Shown piece after piece: positions 1 to 7,424 of a stretch of DNA of 15,615 nucleotides. The stretch covers positions 1 to 15,615 of the forward strand of contig CAYPIE010000120.1 in the NCBI GenBank assembly GCA_964410665.1, in the 5' to 3' direction. A model generated the notes under the pieces. It saw only the letters and a program-made list of their open reading frames with translations, did no database searches and was not told where the DNA came from. The position numbers and the translations under genes were made by a program. Numbering within the stretch: the stretch's first letter is position 1; each line of letters starts with the position of its first letter. The DNA is from CAYPIE01 sp964410665 (GTDB taxonomy: Bacteria > Planctomycetota > Planctomycetia > Gemmatales > Gemmataceae).

Positions 1-72
1 GTCAGTCCGGAGCTCTGCCGACGCGAGCGATTCGCTGCAACCATTTCACTGTCAAGCACTTCTGTCGTCGCA

Positions 73-142
73 ACCGCCTCCGAAAGGCGAGCCCCGGACG
101 TCAGTCCGGGGGTTCCCCGCACCGCAACCGCCTCTGCCTCTT
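73..142 (+). repeat. Left copy of a 70 bp perfect inverted repeat bounding the window
   Basis: Read base by base, this segment is the exact reverse complement of 15546-15615. It contains a 5 bp stem hairpin (75-79 with 85-89), an 8 bp GC hairpin (92-99 with 104-111, loop GTCA) and the first tandem unit. The right copy is cut by the end of the window at its outer edge, so the true match may be longer on that side. Long perfect identity implies recent duplication, gene conversion or a very conserved repeat family. Confidence 0.95.
92..111. other. GC-rich hairpin (8 bp perfect stem, GTCA loop)
   Basis: CCCCGGAC at 92-99 pairs with GTCCGGGG at 104-111 across a four-base GTCA loop. The same hairpin occurs at 15577-15596. 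A degenerate version with a 10 bp palindrome (CGGACGTCCG) is at 15468-15477, and a half copy starts the window. No U-tract follows, so this is better called a REP-like palindromic repeat than a standard intrinsic terminator. Confidence 0.75.
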
Positions 143-263
143 CCGCACCGCAATCGCCTCTGCCGCTTTCCCTGCACCGCAACCGCCTCTGCCTCTTTCC
201 CGCATCGCAAGCGCTTCTCTGCCTCTCTCGTCTATCCTTAAGAGCTCTGGCGACCGAACTCGC

Positions 264-1733
264 TCACGCGATCAGCTTCCACACCGGTTCGGTGTCTTCG
301 ACGCCCACCAGCTTCTGGTCCAGGCCGCCGTAGAAGTAGGTCAGATGGTTTGGTTCCAAGCCGAGTTGTTGCAGGATGGTGGCGTGCAAACGCTTGACGT
401 GAAGGCGTTCGCTGACCGCAGCGCTCCCTAGCTCATCGGTGTCACCCAGGCTAATGCCCCCTTTGATGCCACCGCCGGCCATCCACATGGTAAAGCCGTA
501 GCTGTTGTGATCGCGGCCGGTGCCCTTGGCGTACTCGGCGGTTGGTTGGCGGCCAAACTCACCGCCCCAGACCACCAGGGTTGATTCCAGTAAGCCGCGC
601 TGCTTGAGGTCCTTGAGCAGGCCGGCGATCGGCTTGTCGGTTGCCCCGGCGTGCTTGGTGTGGTTGCGGATGATGTCGCTGTGGGCGTCCCAGTTGTTGT
701 CGTTGTGCGAGCCGCCCGAGTAGATCTGCACGAAGCGGACGCCCCGCTCGACCAGCCGCCGAGCCAGCAGGCACTTGCGGCCAAAGTCCTCGGTCTGCTT
801 GTTATCCATCCCGTAGAGCGACTTGGTTCGCCGGTTTTCCTGGTTGAAGTCGACTGCCTCGGGTGCGTACTGCTGCATCTTGTACGCCAACTCATAGCTG
901 GCGATGCGGGCGGCCAATTCCGAGTTGTCAATTCGCGGCGACTGGTGTGCTTCATTCTTCTCGCGTAGACGGTCGAGCAGTCTGCGTTGGGTTCGCTTGG
1001 TCATCCCCGGCGGCAGGTCCAAGTTGTAGATCGGCGGGTCATCGGTTCGTAGCACCACACCCTGGTAAGCCGCGGGCATGAAGCCGCTGGACCAGTTTTT
1101 GGGGCCGCTGATCGGGCCTCCGGTGGGGTCGAGCATAACCACGAAGCCAGGGAGGTTTTCGTTCATCGTACCCAGGCCGTAGTTGACCCAGGAGCCGAGG
1201 GCTGGGTAGCCGCTGAGGATGCGGCCGGAGTTCATCATCAGCATGGCCGAGCCGTGGATCGGCGACTCGGCATACATTGAGTGCACAAAAGCGATGTCAT
1301 CGACACAGGTCCCGACGTTGGGGAACAGGTCAGAGACATACTTGCCACACTGACCGTATTGGCGGAACTTCCACTTGGGGCCTACAACTCGTCCCTGGTT
1401 ACGGTGTCCGCCGCGGCCAAAGGTTTTCACCTCAATGGTTTTGCCGTCGAGCGGGTAGAGTTCGGGCTTATAGTCGAAGGTGTCGACGTGGCTGGGCCCG
1501 CCGTACATGAACAGGAAGATCACGCTCTTGGCCTTTGGGGCAAAGTGCGGCTGCTTGGGTGCCAGCGGGCTGACAAACTTGCCGCCGGTGGCCGCCTCGG
1601 TCTTGCCGGCGAAGAAGCCATCGCCGGCAAGCAGGCCGGTCAGGGCCAGGCCGGTGAACCCGCCCCCGGTCTGCCACAAGAACTCGCGTCGAGTGCGGCC
1701 ACAGAACTGAGAATTGCTCGGCTGGGAATGCAT
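264..1733 (-). CDS. DUF1501 domain-containing protein, Tat-exported
   Basis: This 489-residue protein has a twin-arginine signal near the N-terminus (R15-R16 in RTRREFL, followed by a glycine- and leucine-rich hydrophobic stretch to about residue 47), so export by the Tat pathway is expected. The body from about residue 65 to the end matches the DUF1501 family, which is related to the alkaline phosphatase/sulfatase fold. Supporting motifs are FLFMYGGPSHVDTFD near residue 75, WDAHSDI near 350 and VVWGGEFGR near 390. The biochemical role of the family is not established. It sits 57 bp downstream of the DUF1549/DUF1553 cytochrome gene on the same strand, the usual planctomycete pairing, so the two are probably one transcript and act together in the periplasm. 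The ATG at 1731-1733 is preceded by a GGAG about nine bases upstream. Confidence 0.93.
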   Translation of the reverse strand: MHSQPSNSQFCGRTRREFLWQTGGGFTGLALTGLLAGDGFFAGKTEAATGGKFVSPLAPKQPHFAPKAKSVIFLFMYGGPSHVDTFDYKPELYPLDGKTIEVKTFGRGGHRNQGRVVGPKWKFRQYGQCGKYVSDLFPNVGTCVDDIAFVHSMYAESPIHGSAMLMMNSGRILSGYPALGSWVNYGLGTMNENLPGFVVMLDPTGGPISGPKNWSSGFMPAAYQGVVLRTDDPPIYNLDLPPGMTKRTQRRLLDRLREKNEAHQSPRIDNSELAARIASYELAYKMQQYAPEAVDFNQENRRTKSLYGMDNKQTEDFGRKCLLARRLVERGVRFVQIYSGGSHNDNNWDAHSDIIRNHTKHAGATDKPIAGLLKDLKQRGLLESTLVVWGGEFGRQPTAEYAKGTGRDHNSYGFTMWMAGGGIKGGISLGDTDELGSAAVSERLHVKRLHATILQQLGLEPNHLTYFYGGLDQKLVGVEDTEPVWKLIA

Positions 1734-1790
1734 CGGGATGACTCCATTACCCCCGAGCCATGGGCCCGGGACTCGTCTGGGAAGGCACTA

Positions 1791-4700
1791 TCAGTCAAGA
1801 TAGACAAACTCGTTCGTGTTCAGCTGTAACAGGCAGTAGACCCGCAGGGCCTCATCGGCACCAAGCTTCTCCGTGGTTTGCAGAGCCTTGATGAAGGCCA
1901 AGTCGGCCTGGACTTCTTGGTCGGTCGCCGCGCGGCCGGTGGTGAGGCGGATGGCTCGGCGGACCTGGGCTGTCAGGTTGTCGTGGGCCTCGCGTTTTAG
2001 TCGCTCGGCGAAGAAGCGGGCCTGCTCGTTGGTGAAGTCGCCGTTGAGCATGCCCAACGACTGGGTTGGTACCGTGGTGGTATAGCGGACCGGGCAACTC
2101 GAATCGGTGTCGGCGACATCGTGTTGCGACAGAATCGGCACCAACAGCGACCGTTTCACATGGATGTAAACACTACGCCGCGATGACTCCTCGGGGTCGG
2201 AGGTATGCCAGCCGCTGCCTGGACGAGATTGCCCAGCCAGGACGGCCTTGGGGATCGGCGGGTAGATGCTTGGGCCGCCGGCTTTGAGGTTGAGCCGGCC
2301 GGACACGGCCAGGATGGAGTCACGGATCTCCTCGGCGGTGAGTCGCCGCATGTTGTAGCGCCAGAACAGGCTATTCGCCGCATCCTCCTCCAAAGCCTCC
2401 TCATAGGCCTTTGACGACATGCGGTAGGTGTTGGACATCATGATCAGTTTGTGCATCCGCTTGAGCTTCCAGCCACCGCGGACCAGTTCGCTGGCCAGCC
2501 AGTCGAGCAGTTTGGGGTGGGTCGGCTTTTCGCCCAGCTTGCCAAAGTCGCTTGGGGTTGGCACGATGCCGCGACCGAAGTGGTACTGCCACAGGCGGTT
2601 GGCCATGACCCGGGAGGTCAGCGGATGTTTCGGGTGCGTTAGCCAGTTGGCCAGGGCAAGCCGCTTGCCAGAGGGTGCCGCTTCGGCCGGGCGTTGTTCC
2701 ATCGCTAGCGGAGCCTCGGGTAGCACCTCGGGCACACCGGGGGTCACCTGGTCGCCTCGGGCTTGTGGACTACCCCGCAACAGGACAAAGGTGTCACTCC
2801 GGCCACGTTCCTCAACACACATCACCTCGATCCCAGGCACCGGTACCTCACGTTTGCGGCTTTCCTTCAGCTCATTGCCCAGGCGGGTGTAACGCTCTAT
2901 TTCTTCTTGGCCGACCATGCCCGGCCCGTGCTCGCGGATCAATTCTGGCAGGCTTGGTGGCAACTGGCCATCGTTGAGGCCAACGTCGACGAAGTGTTCG
3001 CCCCGCTGGGTAGAACAATGCACCGCCAGGACATTCGGCCCTGGCTGGAGTCGTTGCACGACCATCGCCGGCAAGAACACCTGTCGGTAGTTCGGCTGTG
3101 GCTTCTTGTCGGTGTAGACCGACTGCCCGTTCAGGTAGATGTCAATGGGTCCGCTGTGCCGCAGGGTAATGGCCAGCTCGTTGGGTAGTTCACCGAGCTC
3201 AATGGACTTGCGTAGCCAGATGTCACGGGACCGCCAGCGGGTGTGGTTGGGAGCCGCCTTGTCATCGCTGCCGAAGCCGGCCTTGCCTTGCCGCCAGTTC
3301 GTGGCGTTGAAGTCCGGTCGCATCCAGTTCTTGGGCGGATTGCGGAGCAGGAATCGCCATGACTGGGCTTGCTGGCGGGCATCGGGAATCAGTGCATGGC
3401 CCATCTGCCAGGTCGGATCCTCGGTCAGGAACCGCTTCTCGCCCCCCGGACTGCTCCAAGTCAGCTTCAGCTGCGGCTTCTGATTGCCGTTGAAATACTC
3501 CAGGCGGAACGGCAACAGCCCCGCCGGTAATTCTACCGTCACTGCGACCTGATGCCGGCCGGGCTTGGGACGGTCAAGAATCACCTTGTCGTCGATGGTC
3601 AGTCGGGCACCTTCGGTACTGTTCAGGTCAAAGGTATACGCTCCGGCGTGGGGGACCTTGAGCTTGGCCTGGTAAACCAGGCCGATCGCCTGCTCGCGAG
3701 AGGCCGGCCGCAGGGTGAGGAAGTTACCGGCGATGGTCCCTTCAGTCTCGGGCTTGAACAGGGCGAAGTCGGGAAGTTGCTCGAAGGTGTTGCGATAGAA
3801 CTTGAACGACAAATCGGTGAGGTCGGGCTTGGGCAGATTGCTGCCGCGGATCTTCTTGCTTTGTTGCAGTTTGCGGGTAAATTCTTGCTCAAACGTATAG
3901 ATTTGTTGATAAATTTTTGCTTCGCGATCTTGTTTGGCCTGGAGCAGACGAGCGTGTTCCTTGCGATCGGCTGCGGTGCTGACCATGCGGGTGTTCTTCT
4001 GGTTCATCGGCGTGATGTCGTGGAAGAACGCCAGCATGCGGTAATAGTCGCGTTGTGGGATCGGGTCCTTCTTGTGGTCATGACAACGGGCACAGTTGAT
4101 AGTCATGCCCATGAACACCTGACTGGTGGTGGAGAGAATGCCGTCGAGCACATCGTATTTGGCCAGCAATCGATCCGCGGGCTCATCGTCCCAGATGTTG
4201 AGCCGGTAGTAGCCGGTGGCGATCATCGTCTCGGGCGTGACCTTATCCAGCTCATCGCCGGCTAGCTGTTCACGGAGGAACTGGTCGTACGGTTTGTCTT
4301 GGTTGAAGGCGTTGATTACATAGTCGCGGTAGCGCCAGGCAAATGGTTTAGGATTGTCGCGTTCGTAGCCGTGGCTCTCGGCATAGCGAACCAGATCGAG
4401 CCAGTGGCGTCCCCATTTCTCGCCATAGTGAGGCGAATCGAGCAGTCGATCGATCAGCCGTTCGTACGCATCGGGGCTATCATCTTTGACAAAGGCATCC
4501 ACCTCGGCGGGCGTCGGTGGCAGGCCGGTCAGATCAAAGTGAGCTCGGCGAACCAAGGTTGCCCGGTCGGCAGGGGTCGTTGGCTTGAGGCCGTTGGCTT
4601 CTAAGCGAGCGAGAACCAGCGCATCGATCGGAGTGCGGACCCAGTCGGGGTGGTCGACCTTGGGCGGATCGGGTCGGCGAACGGGTTGATAGGCCCAGTA

Positions 4701-5144
4701 GGCACGATCCTTGGCGGTGATGCCACTGGCACGCTCACGAGGCTTCGCATTGCCCTGGGCATCGGCGGGGAAGGGGATGCCCAGCTTGACCCAGCGCGAC
4801 AAGATTGCAATCTTCTCATCGGACAACTTGCCGCTGGGTGGCATTTTCAGGCGGTCCTGTTCGTAATGGACGGCTTTGAGCAGTAGGCTTTGTTCGGGTT
4901 GGTCAATGTTGAAGCCTGGGCCGAAATCGCCGCCGGCCAACACATCCGCCCGCGTTTGCAGCGAAAAGCCGCCGCGTTGCTTGCCATCGCCATGACAGCG
5001 ATAACACTCCTGCTTGAGCAGTGGCAGGACTTGTTGCTCATAGAAAGCAATGGCTTTGGCATCTGCGCCAGGCTGCTGAGCCGCAGCCCAGTTCGGAGCA
5101 AGCAGCAACAGTCCAAGGCAATAAAAACGCTGAATGGAGATCAT
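1791..5144 (-). CDS. PSCyt1/DUF1549/DUF1553 planctomycete cytochrome c protein with PA14-like insert
   Basis: I place the start at the ATG at 5142-5144 (1117 residues). It has a GGAG nine bases upstream and begins a signal peptide (hydrophobic residues 7-22, ending AAAQ); the longer open frame to 5384 adds an unconvincing N-terminus. Domains in order: a planctomycete cytochrome c (about 35-125) with heme site CYRCH at 47-51 and a possible axial Met101; DUF1549 (about 150-385) with a second CxxCH at 351-355 (CARCH); a charged, coiled-coil-like stretch (390-435); a PA14-like beta domain (about 445-570); a galactose-binding-like beta sandwich (about 595-720); and DUF1553 (about 830-1090). The family is abundant in planctomycetes and is suspected of electron transfer linked to polysaccharide breakdown, but no reaction is established. 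The PA14-like and sandwich domains suggest carbohydrate binding, which is inference. Likely co-transcribed with the DUF1501 gene. Confidence 0.92.
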   Translation of the reverse strand: MISIQRFYCLGLLLLAPNWAAAQQPGADAKAIAFYEQQVLPLLKQECYRCHGDGKQRGGFSLQTRADVLAGGDFGPGFNIDQPEQSLLLKAVHYEQDRLKMPPSGKLSDEKIAILSRWVKLGIPFPADAQGNAKPRERASGITAKDRAYWAYQPVRRPDPPKVDHPDWVRTPIDALVLARLEANGLKPTTPADRATLVRRAHFDLTGLPPTPAEVDAFVKDDSPDAYERLIDRLLDSPHYGEKWGRHWLDLVRYAESHGYERDNPKPFAWRYRDYVINAFNQDKPYDQFLREQLAGDELDKVTPETMIATGYYRLNIWDDEPADRLLAKYDVLDGILSTTSQVFMGMTINCARCHDHKKDPIPQRDYYRMLAFFHDITPMNQKNTRMVSTAADRKEHARLLQAKQDREAKIYQQIYTFEQEFTRKLQQSKKIRGSNLPKPDLTDLSFKFYRNTFEQLPDFALFKPETEGTIAGNFLTLRPASREQAIGLVYQAKLKVPHAGAYTFDLNSTEGARLTIDDKVILDRPKPGRHQVAVTVELPAGLLPFRLEYFNGNQKPQLKLTWSSPGGEKRFLTEDPTWQMGHALIPDARQQAQSWRFLLRNPPKNWMRPDFNATNWRQGKAGFGSDDKAAPNHTRWRSRDIWLRKSIELGELPNELAITLRHSGPIDIYLNGQSVYTDKKPQPNYRQVFLPAMVVQRLQPGPNVLAVHCSTQRGEHFVDVGLNDGQLPPSLPELIREHGPGMVGQEEIERYTRLGNELKESRKREVPVPGIEVMCVEERGRSDTFVLLRGSPQARGDQVTPGVPEVLPEAPLAMEQRPAEAAPSGKRLALANWLTHPKHPLTSRVMANRLWQYHFGRGIVPTPSDFGKLGEKPTHPKLLDWLASELVRGGWKLKRMHKLIMMSNTYRMSSKAYEEALEEDAANSLFWRYNMRRLTAEEIRDSILAVSGRLNLKAGGPSIYPPIPKAVLAGQSRPGSGWHTSDPEESSRRSVYIHVKRSLLVPILSQHDVADTDSSCPVRYTTTVPTQSLGMLNGDFTNEQARFFAERLKREAHDNLTAQVRRAIRLTTGRAATDQEVQADLAFIKALQTTEKLGADEALRVYCLLQLNTNEFVYLD

Positions 5145-5486
5145 CCGACAAACTCCGCGGTCCAAAGCAAACGCTGGATGATAGCCGCACGGACGAGCGG
5201 CTACTGCTGGGGCAGGGTATTGGTTGGTGCGAGTTCGCAAGCAGCAAATACGGTTGGGTTCAGGCGGTGGGCAAACAGGTAGGGGAGGTAGCTTGGCAAT
5301 GACCCATTCTACCCTACCATCCCGAGCAAGATTCTGACAAGCGTGCCATCCGGAGAAGCCAATCCACCGGATGCATGATTGCAACTAAGGTATTGTACCG
5401 CACCTGATTCTTCGCTCGCTAGAATTTTCTGGATTCGTGGCGGCCGTCGTTCTCCTGATCAACGGAGCAAACATGCGACCAGATCG

Positions 5487-5515
5487 TTGGAATCCGGGGA
5501 ATGATCGGCTATACC
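5487..5515 (+). promoter_or_regulatory. Candidate sigma70-type promoter of the hydroxyproline operon
   Basis: TTGGAA at 5487-5492 and TATACC at 5510-5515 are separated by 17 bp. Each matches four of six consensus bases. This would start transcription near 5522 and give a leader of about 40 bases before the ATG at 5562. The assignment is by eye only. Confidence 0.35.
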
Positions 5516-5541
5516 AAACCTGCACAATGATCTTCTTGGTA
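5512..5541. promoter_or_regulatory. Inverted repeat, possible operator of the hydroxyproline operon
   Basis: TACCAA at 5512-5517 is matched by TTGGTA at 5536-5541, a perfect 6 bp inverted repeat with an 18 bp gap. It overlaps the candidate -10 box and start site, where a repressor would act. No regulator gene lies next to the operon, so the binding protein is unknown. A 6 bp repeat can occur by chance. Confidence 0.3.
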
Positions 5542-5561
5542 CGATCGACGAGGGCCTTCCA

Positions 5562-6470
5562 ATGAGTGTGACCTGGCAAGGAGTCTATCCCGCGGCGACC
5601 ACGCAATTCCACGCTGATGAGTCGCTCGATCTGGCCGGTACCAACCAGCACATCGAGCAAATGCTCGTGGCGGGAGTCCACGGCATGATTATGCTCGGCA
5701 CGGTCGGCGAGAATTGCTCGTTGGAGTTCGCCGAGAAGATCGATGTGCTCAAGGCAACGGTCCGCCAGGTCGCCGGCCGTGTGCCAGTTCTGTCCGGGGT
5801 GGCCGAGTGCACGACGCGCCTGGCTTGTCGCTTTGCCGAAGCTGCCAAAGAAGCCGGGGTCGATGGGTTGATGGTGCTGCCGGGGATGGTGTACAAGTCG
5901 GATACCCGCGAAACCGTGGCCCATTTCCGTGCGGTGGCCGCGGCTACGGATCTGCCGATCATGATTTATAACAATCCGGTCAGCTATGGGGTGGATATCA
6001 CTCCGGAGACCTTTGTCGAACTCGCCGATGAGCCTCGCTTTGTGGCCATCAAGGAATCCTCCGAAAACGTTCGCCGCATCACAGACTTGAAGAACCTTTG
6101 TGGCGACCGCTATCGCCTGTTTTGTGGCGTCGATGATCTGGTACTCGAGAGCATCCTGTTGGGCGCTGAGGGCTGGGTCTCGGGGCTGGTCAACGCCTTC
6201 CCCGAGGAGAATCGCCTGCTTTGGGACCTGGCCATGGCTGGGAAATACCCACAGGCCCTTGAGGTCTATCGCTGGTACACCCCTGTTCTGCACCTGGACA
6301 CCCATGTCAAACTAGTGCAATACATCAAGCTGGCGGCGGCCATGTGTGGCTTTGGCAGCGAGCAAACACGCGCTCCCCGGTTGCCCCTGGTCGGTGAAGA
6401 ACGCCAGCAGGTGATGGCGGTGATTCAGAAGGCGATCGAGACCCGACCAACACGCACGGTACTGGTGTAG
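5562..6470 (+). CDS. DapA-family lyase, probable pyrroline-4-hydroxy-2-carboxylate deaminase
   Basis: This 302-residue protein is a full-length member of the DHDPS/N-acetylneuraminate lyase (class I aldolase) superfamily. The Schiff-base lysine is K164 (in VAIKESS) and the partner tyrosine is Y136 (in YNNP). A GTVGENCSL segment sits at about 46-54, where the family has its GTTGE substrate loop. The arginine that true dihydrodipicolinate synthases carry just after the tyrosine (in the P-x-R-T motif) is absent here, where the sequence reads NPVSYG, so lysine biosynthesis is unlikely. The next two genes encode an epimerase and a D-amino-acid-type dehydrogenase. By analogy with known hydroxyproline clusters it probably deaminates and dehydrates the pyrroline-hydroxycarboxylate product to alpha-ketoglutarate semialdehyde. 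That specific reaction is inferred from context. First gene of a three-gene operon; GAGGG lies about eight bases before the ATG. Confidence 0.88.
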   Translation: MSVTWQGVYPAATTQFHADESLDLAGTNQHIEQMLVAGVHGMIMLGTVGENCSLEFAEKIDVLKATVRQVAGRVPVLSGVAECTTRLACRFAEAAKEAGVDGLMVLPGMVYKSDTRETVAHFRAVAAATDLPIMIYNNPVSYGVDITPETFVELADEPRFVAIKESSENVRRITDLKNLCGDRYRLFCGVDDLVLESILLGAEGWVSGLVNAFPEENRLLWDLAMAGKYPQALEVYRWYTPVLHLDTHVKLVQYIKLAAAMCGFGSEQTRAPRLPLVGEERQQVMAVIQKAIETRPTRTVLV

Positions 6471-6473
6471 TGC

Positions 6474-7424
6474 ATGAGTTCTCCCGTCACACGCATCCAG
6501 GTGATTGACACGCACACCGGTGGGGAACCCACCCGGGTGATCATCGCCGGTGGGCCCGACCTCGGCGATGGGCCGATGCCAAGCCGTCGGGAAATCTTCC
6601 AGCGCGACTTCGACCATGTTCGCCGGGCGATCATCCTGGAACCACGGGGTTCGGATTGCTTGGTCGGGGCGTTGTTGTGTGCGCCTACCGATCCGGCATG
6701 TGCTGCTGGGGTGATCTTCTTTAACAATGTCGGCTTTTTGGGCATGTGCGGGCATGGCACGATTGGGGTTGCCGTAACCCTCGCCGACCTGGGGCAGATT
6801 CAACCTGGGACGCATCAGCTGGAAACCCCCGTTGGTGTGATCCGCTTCGAGCTGCACGAGGGCGGCTGGGTCACCCTGGAAAACGTGCCCAGCTATCCGG
6901 TCGACCTAGACCGAGTCATCACCCTGCCCAGTGGCCAATCCATTACCGGCGATGTGGCCTACGCAGGCAACTGGTTCTTCTTGACCGAGGATCATGGGCA
7001 GGTTCTGGATCTGAGCCGGGTCGAGGAGTTAACTGCATTCGCCTGGGAAGTTCGTCAGGCATTGGCCGCCCAAGGCATCACCGGCCCGCAGGGGGAGGAG
7101 ATTGACCATATCGAGCTATTCGGTCCGCCGGTGCACCCCGAGGCTCATAGCCGCAACTTCGTCCTATGCCCGGGTAAGGCCTACGACCGTTCACCCTGTG
7201 GTACTGGGACCTGCGCCAAGTTGGCCTGTCTGGTGGCCCGCGGCCAGCTCCGTGAGGGTGAGCTCTGGCGACAAGAGAGCATTGTCGGTAGCATCTTCGA
7301 GGGCAGTGTGCGACTCCAGGAAGGGGCGATCATCCCGCGCCTCACCGGGTTGGCCCATGTCTACGCTGAGACCACGCTCTTGTACCATCCCAATGATCCC
7401 TTTCGTATGGGTATTCATCGATGA
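6474..7424 (+). CDS. Proline racemase family, probable 4-hydroxyproline 2-epimerase
   Basis: This 316-residue protein belongs to the PLP-independent proline racemase family. Both catalytic cysteines are present: C92 in MCGHGTIG and C242 in SPCGTGTCAKLA. Two cysteines indicate a racemase or epimerase; trans-3-hydroxyproline dehydratases of the same family have threonine in place of one of them. The N-terminal IDTHTGGEPTR motif is also typical. The expected reaction is conversion of trans-4-hydroxy-L-proline to cis-4-hydroxy-D-proline in the cytoplasm. The gene starts three bases after the stop of the preceding lyase gene, and its own stop overlaps the next start in an ATGA, so translation is probably coupled. 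Proline racemase is the main alternative, but the neighbouring genes favour hydroxyproline. Confidence 0.92.
   Translation: MSSPVTRIQVIDTHTGGEPTRVIIAGGPDLGDGPMPSRREIFQRDFDHVRRAIILEPRGSDCLVGALLCAPTDPACAAGVIFFNNVGFLGMCGHGTIGVAVTLADLGQIQPGTHQLETPVGVIRFELHEGGWVTLENVPSYPVDLDRVITLPSGQSITGDVAYAGNWFFLTEDHGQVLDLSRVEELTAFAWEVRQALAAQGITGPQGEEIDHIELFGPPVHPEAHSRNFVLCPGKAYDRSPCGTGTCAKLACLVARGQLREGELWRQESIVGSIFEGSVRLQEGAIIPRLTGLAHVYAETTLLYHPNDPFRMGIHR

Larger units (their letters stand above)
1..263. repeat. Intergenic repeat region: GC-rich hairpins plus short tandem array (left flank)
   Basis: No gene is visible here. The stretch starts with GTCAGTCCGG, which looks like the 3' half of the hairpin element found complete at 92-111. 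Positions 115-229 hold about four imperfect tandem units (roughly 115-142, 143-169, 170-198, 199-229) built on a consensus that begins CCCCGCACCGCAACCGCC and ends TCTGCCTCTTT. The same family recurs in inverted orientation at the right end of the window. It lies just downstream of the minus-strand DUF1501 gene, so its hairpins could help end transcription. There are no unique spacers between units, so it is not a CRISPR array. Confidence 0.9.
5145..5561. promoter_or_regulatory. Divergent intergenic region between cytochrome and hydroxyproline operons
   Basis: This 417 bp gap separates two divergent transcription units and should hold promoters for both. I see no convincing gene in it: the open frames that cross it are extensions or antisense shadows without ribosome binding sites. 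The half nearest the plus-strand operon contains a sigma70-like promoter candidate and an inverted repeat, listed separately. I could not pick a convincing minus-strand promoter for the cytochrome gene. Confidence 0.6.

Noticed and set aside
115..229. CRISPR-like array
   Set aside because: Units are adjacent with no unique spacers, and no cas genes are present; it is a degenerate tandem repeat.
3552..4265. 237-codon plus-strand open frame inside the cytochrome/DUF1549 gene
   Set aside because: It lies wholly antisense to a strongly supported coding region and has no domain features.
5385..6305. Long minus-strand open frame (306 codons) antisense to the DapA-family gene
   Set aside because: It mirrors a clearly conserved gene, has no good ribosome binding site and shows no recognisable domain; GC-rich coding sequence often opens the opposite strand.
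5562..6470. True dihydrodipicolinate synthase (lysine biosynthesis)
   Set aside because: The arginine following the catalytic tyrosine in DHDPS is missing and the operon context is hydroxyproline catabolism.
6312..6857. 181-codon minus-strand frame across the lyase-epimerase junction
   Set aside because: Antisense to two conserved genes with intact catalytic motifs; no supporting start signal.
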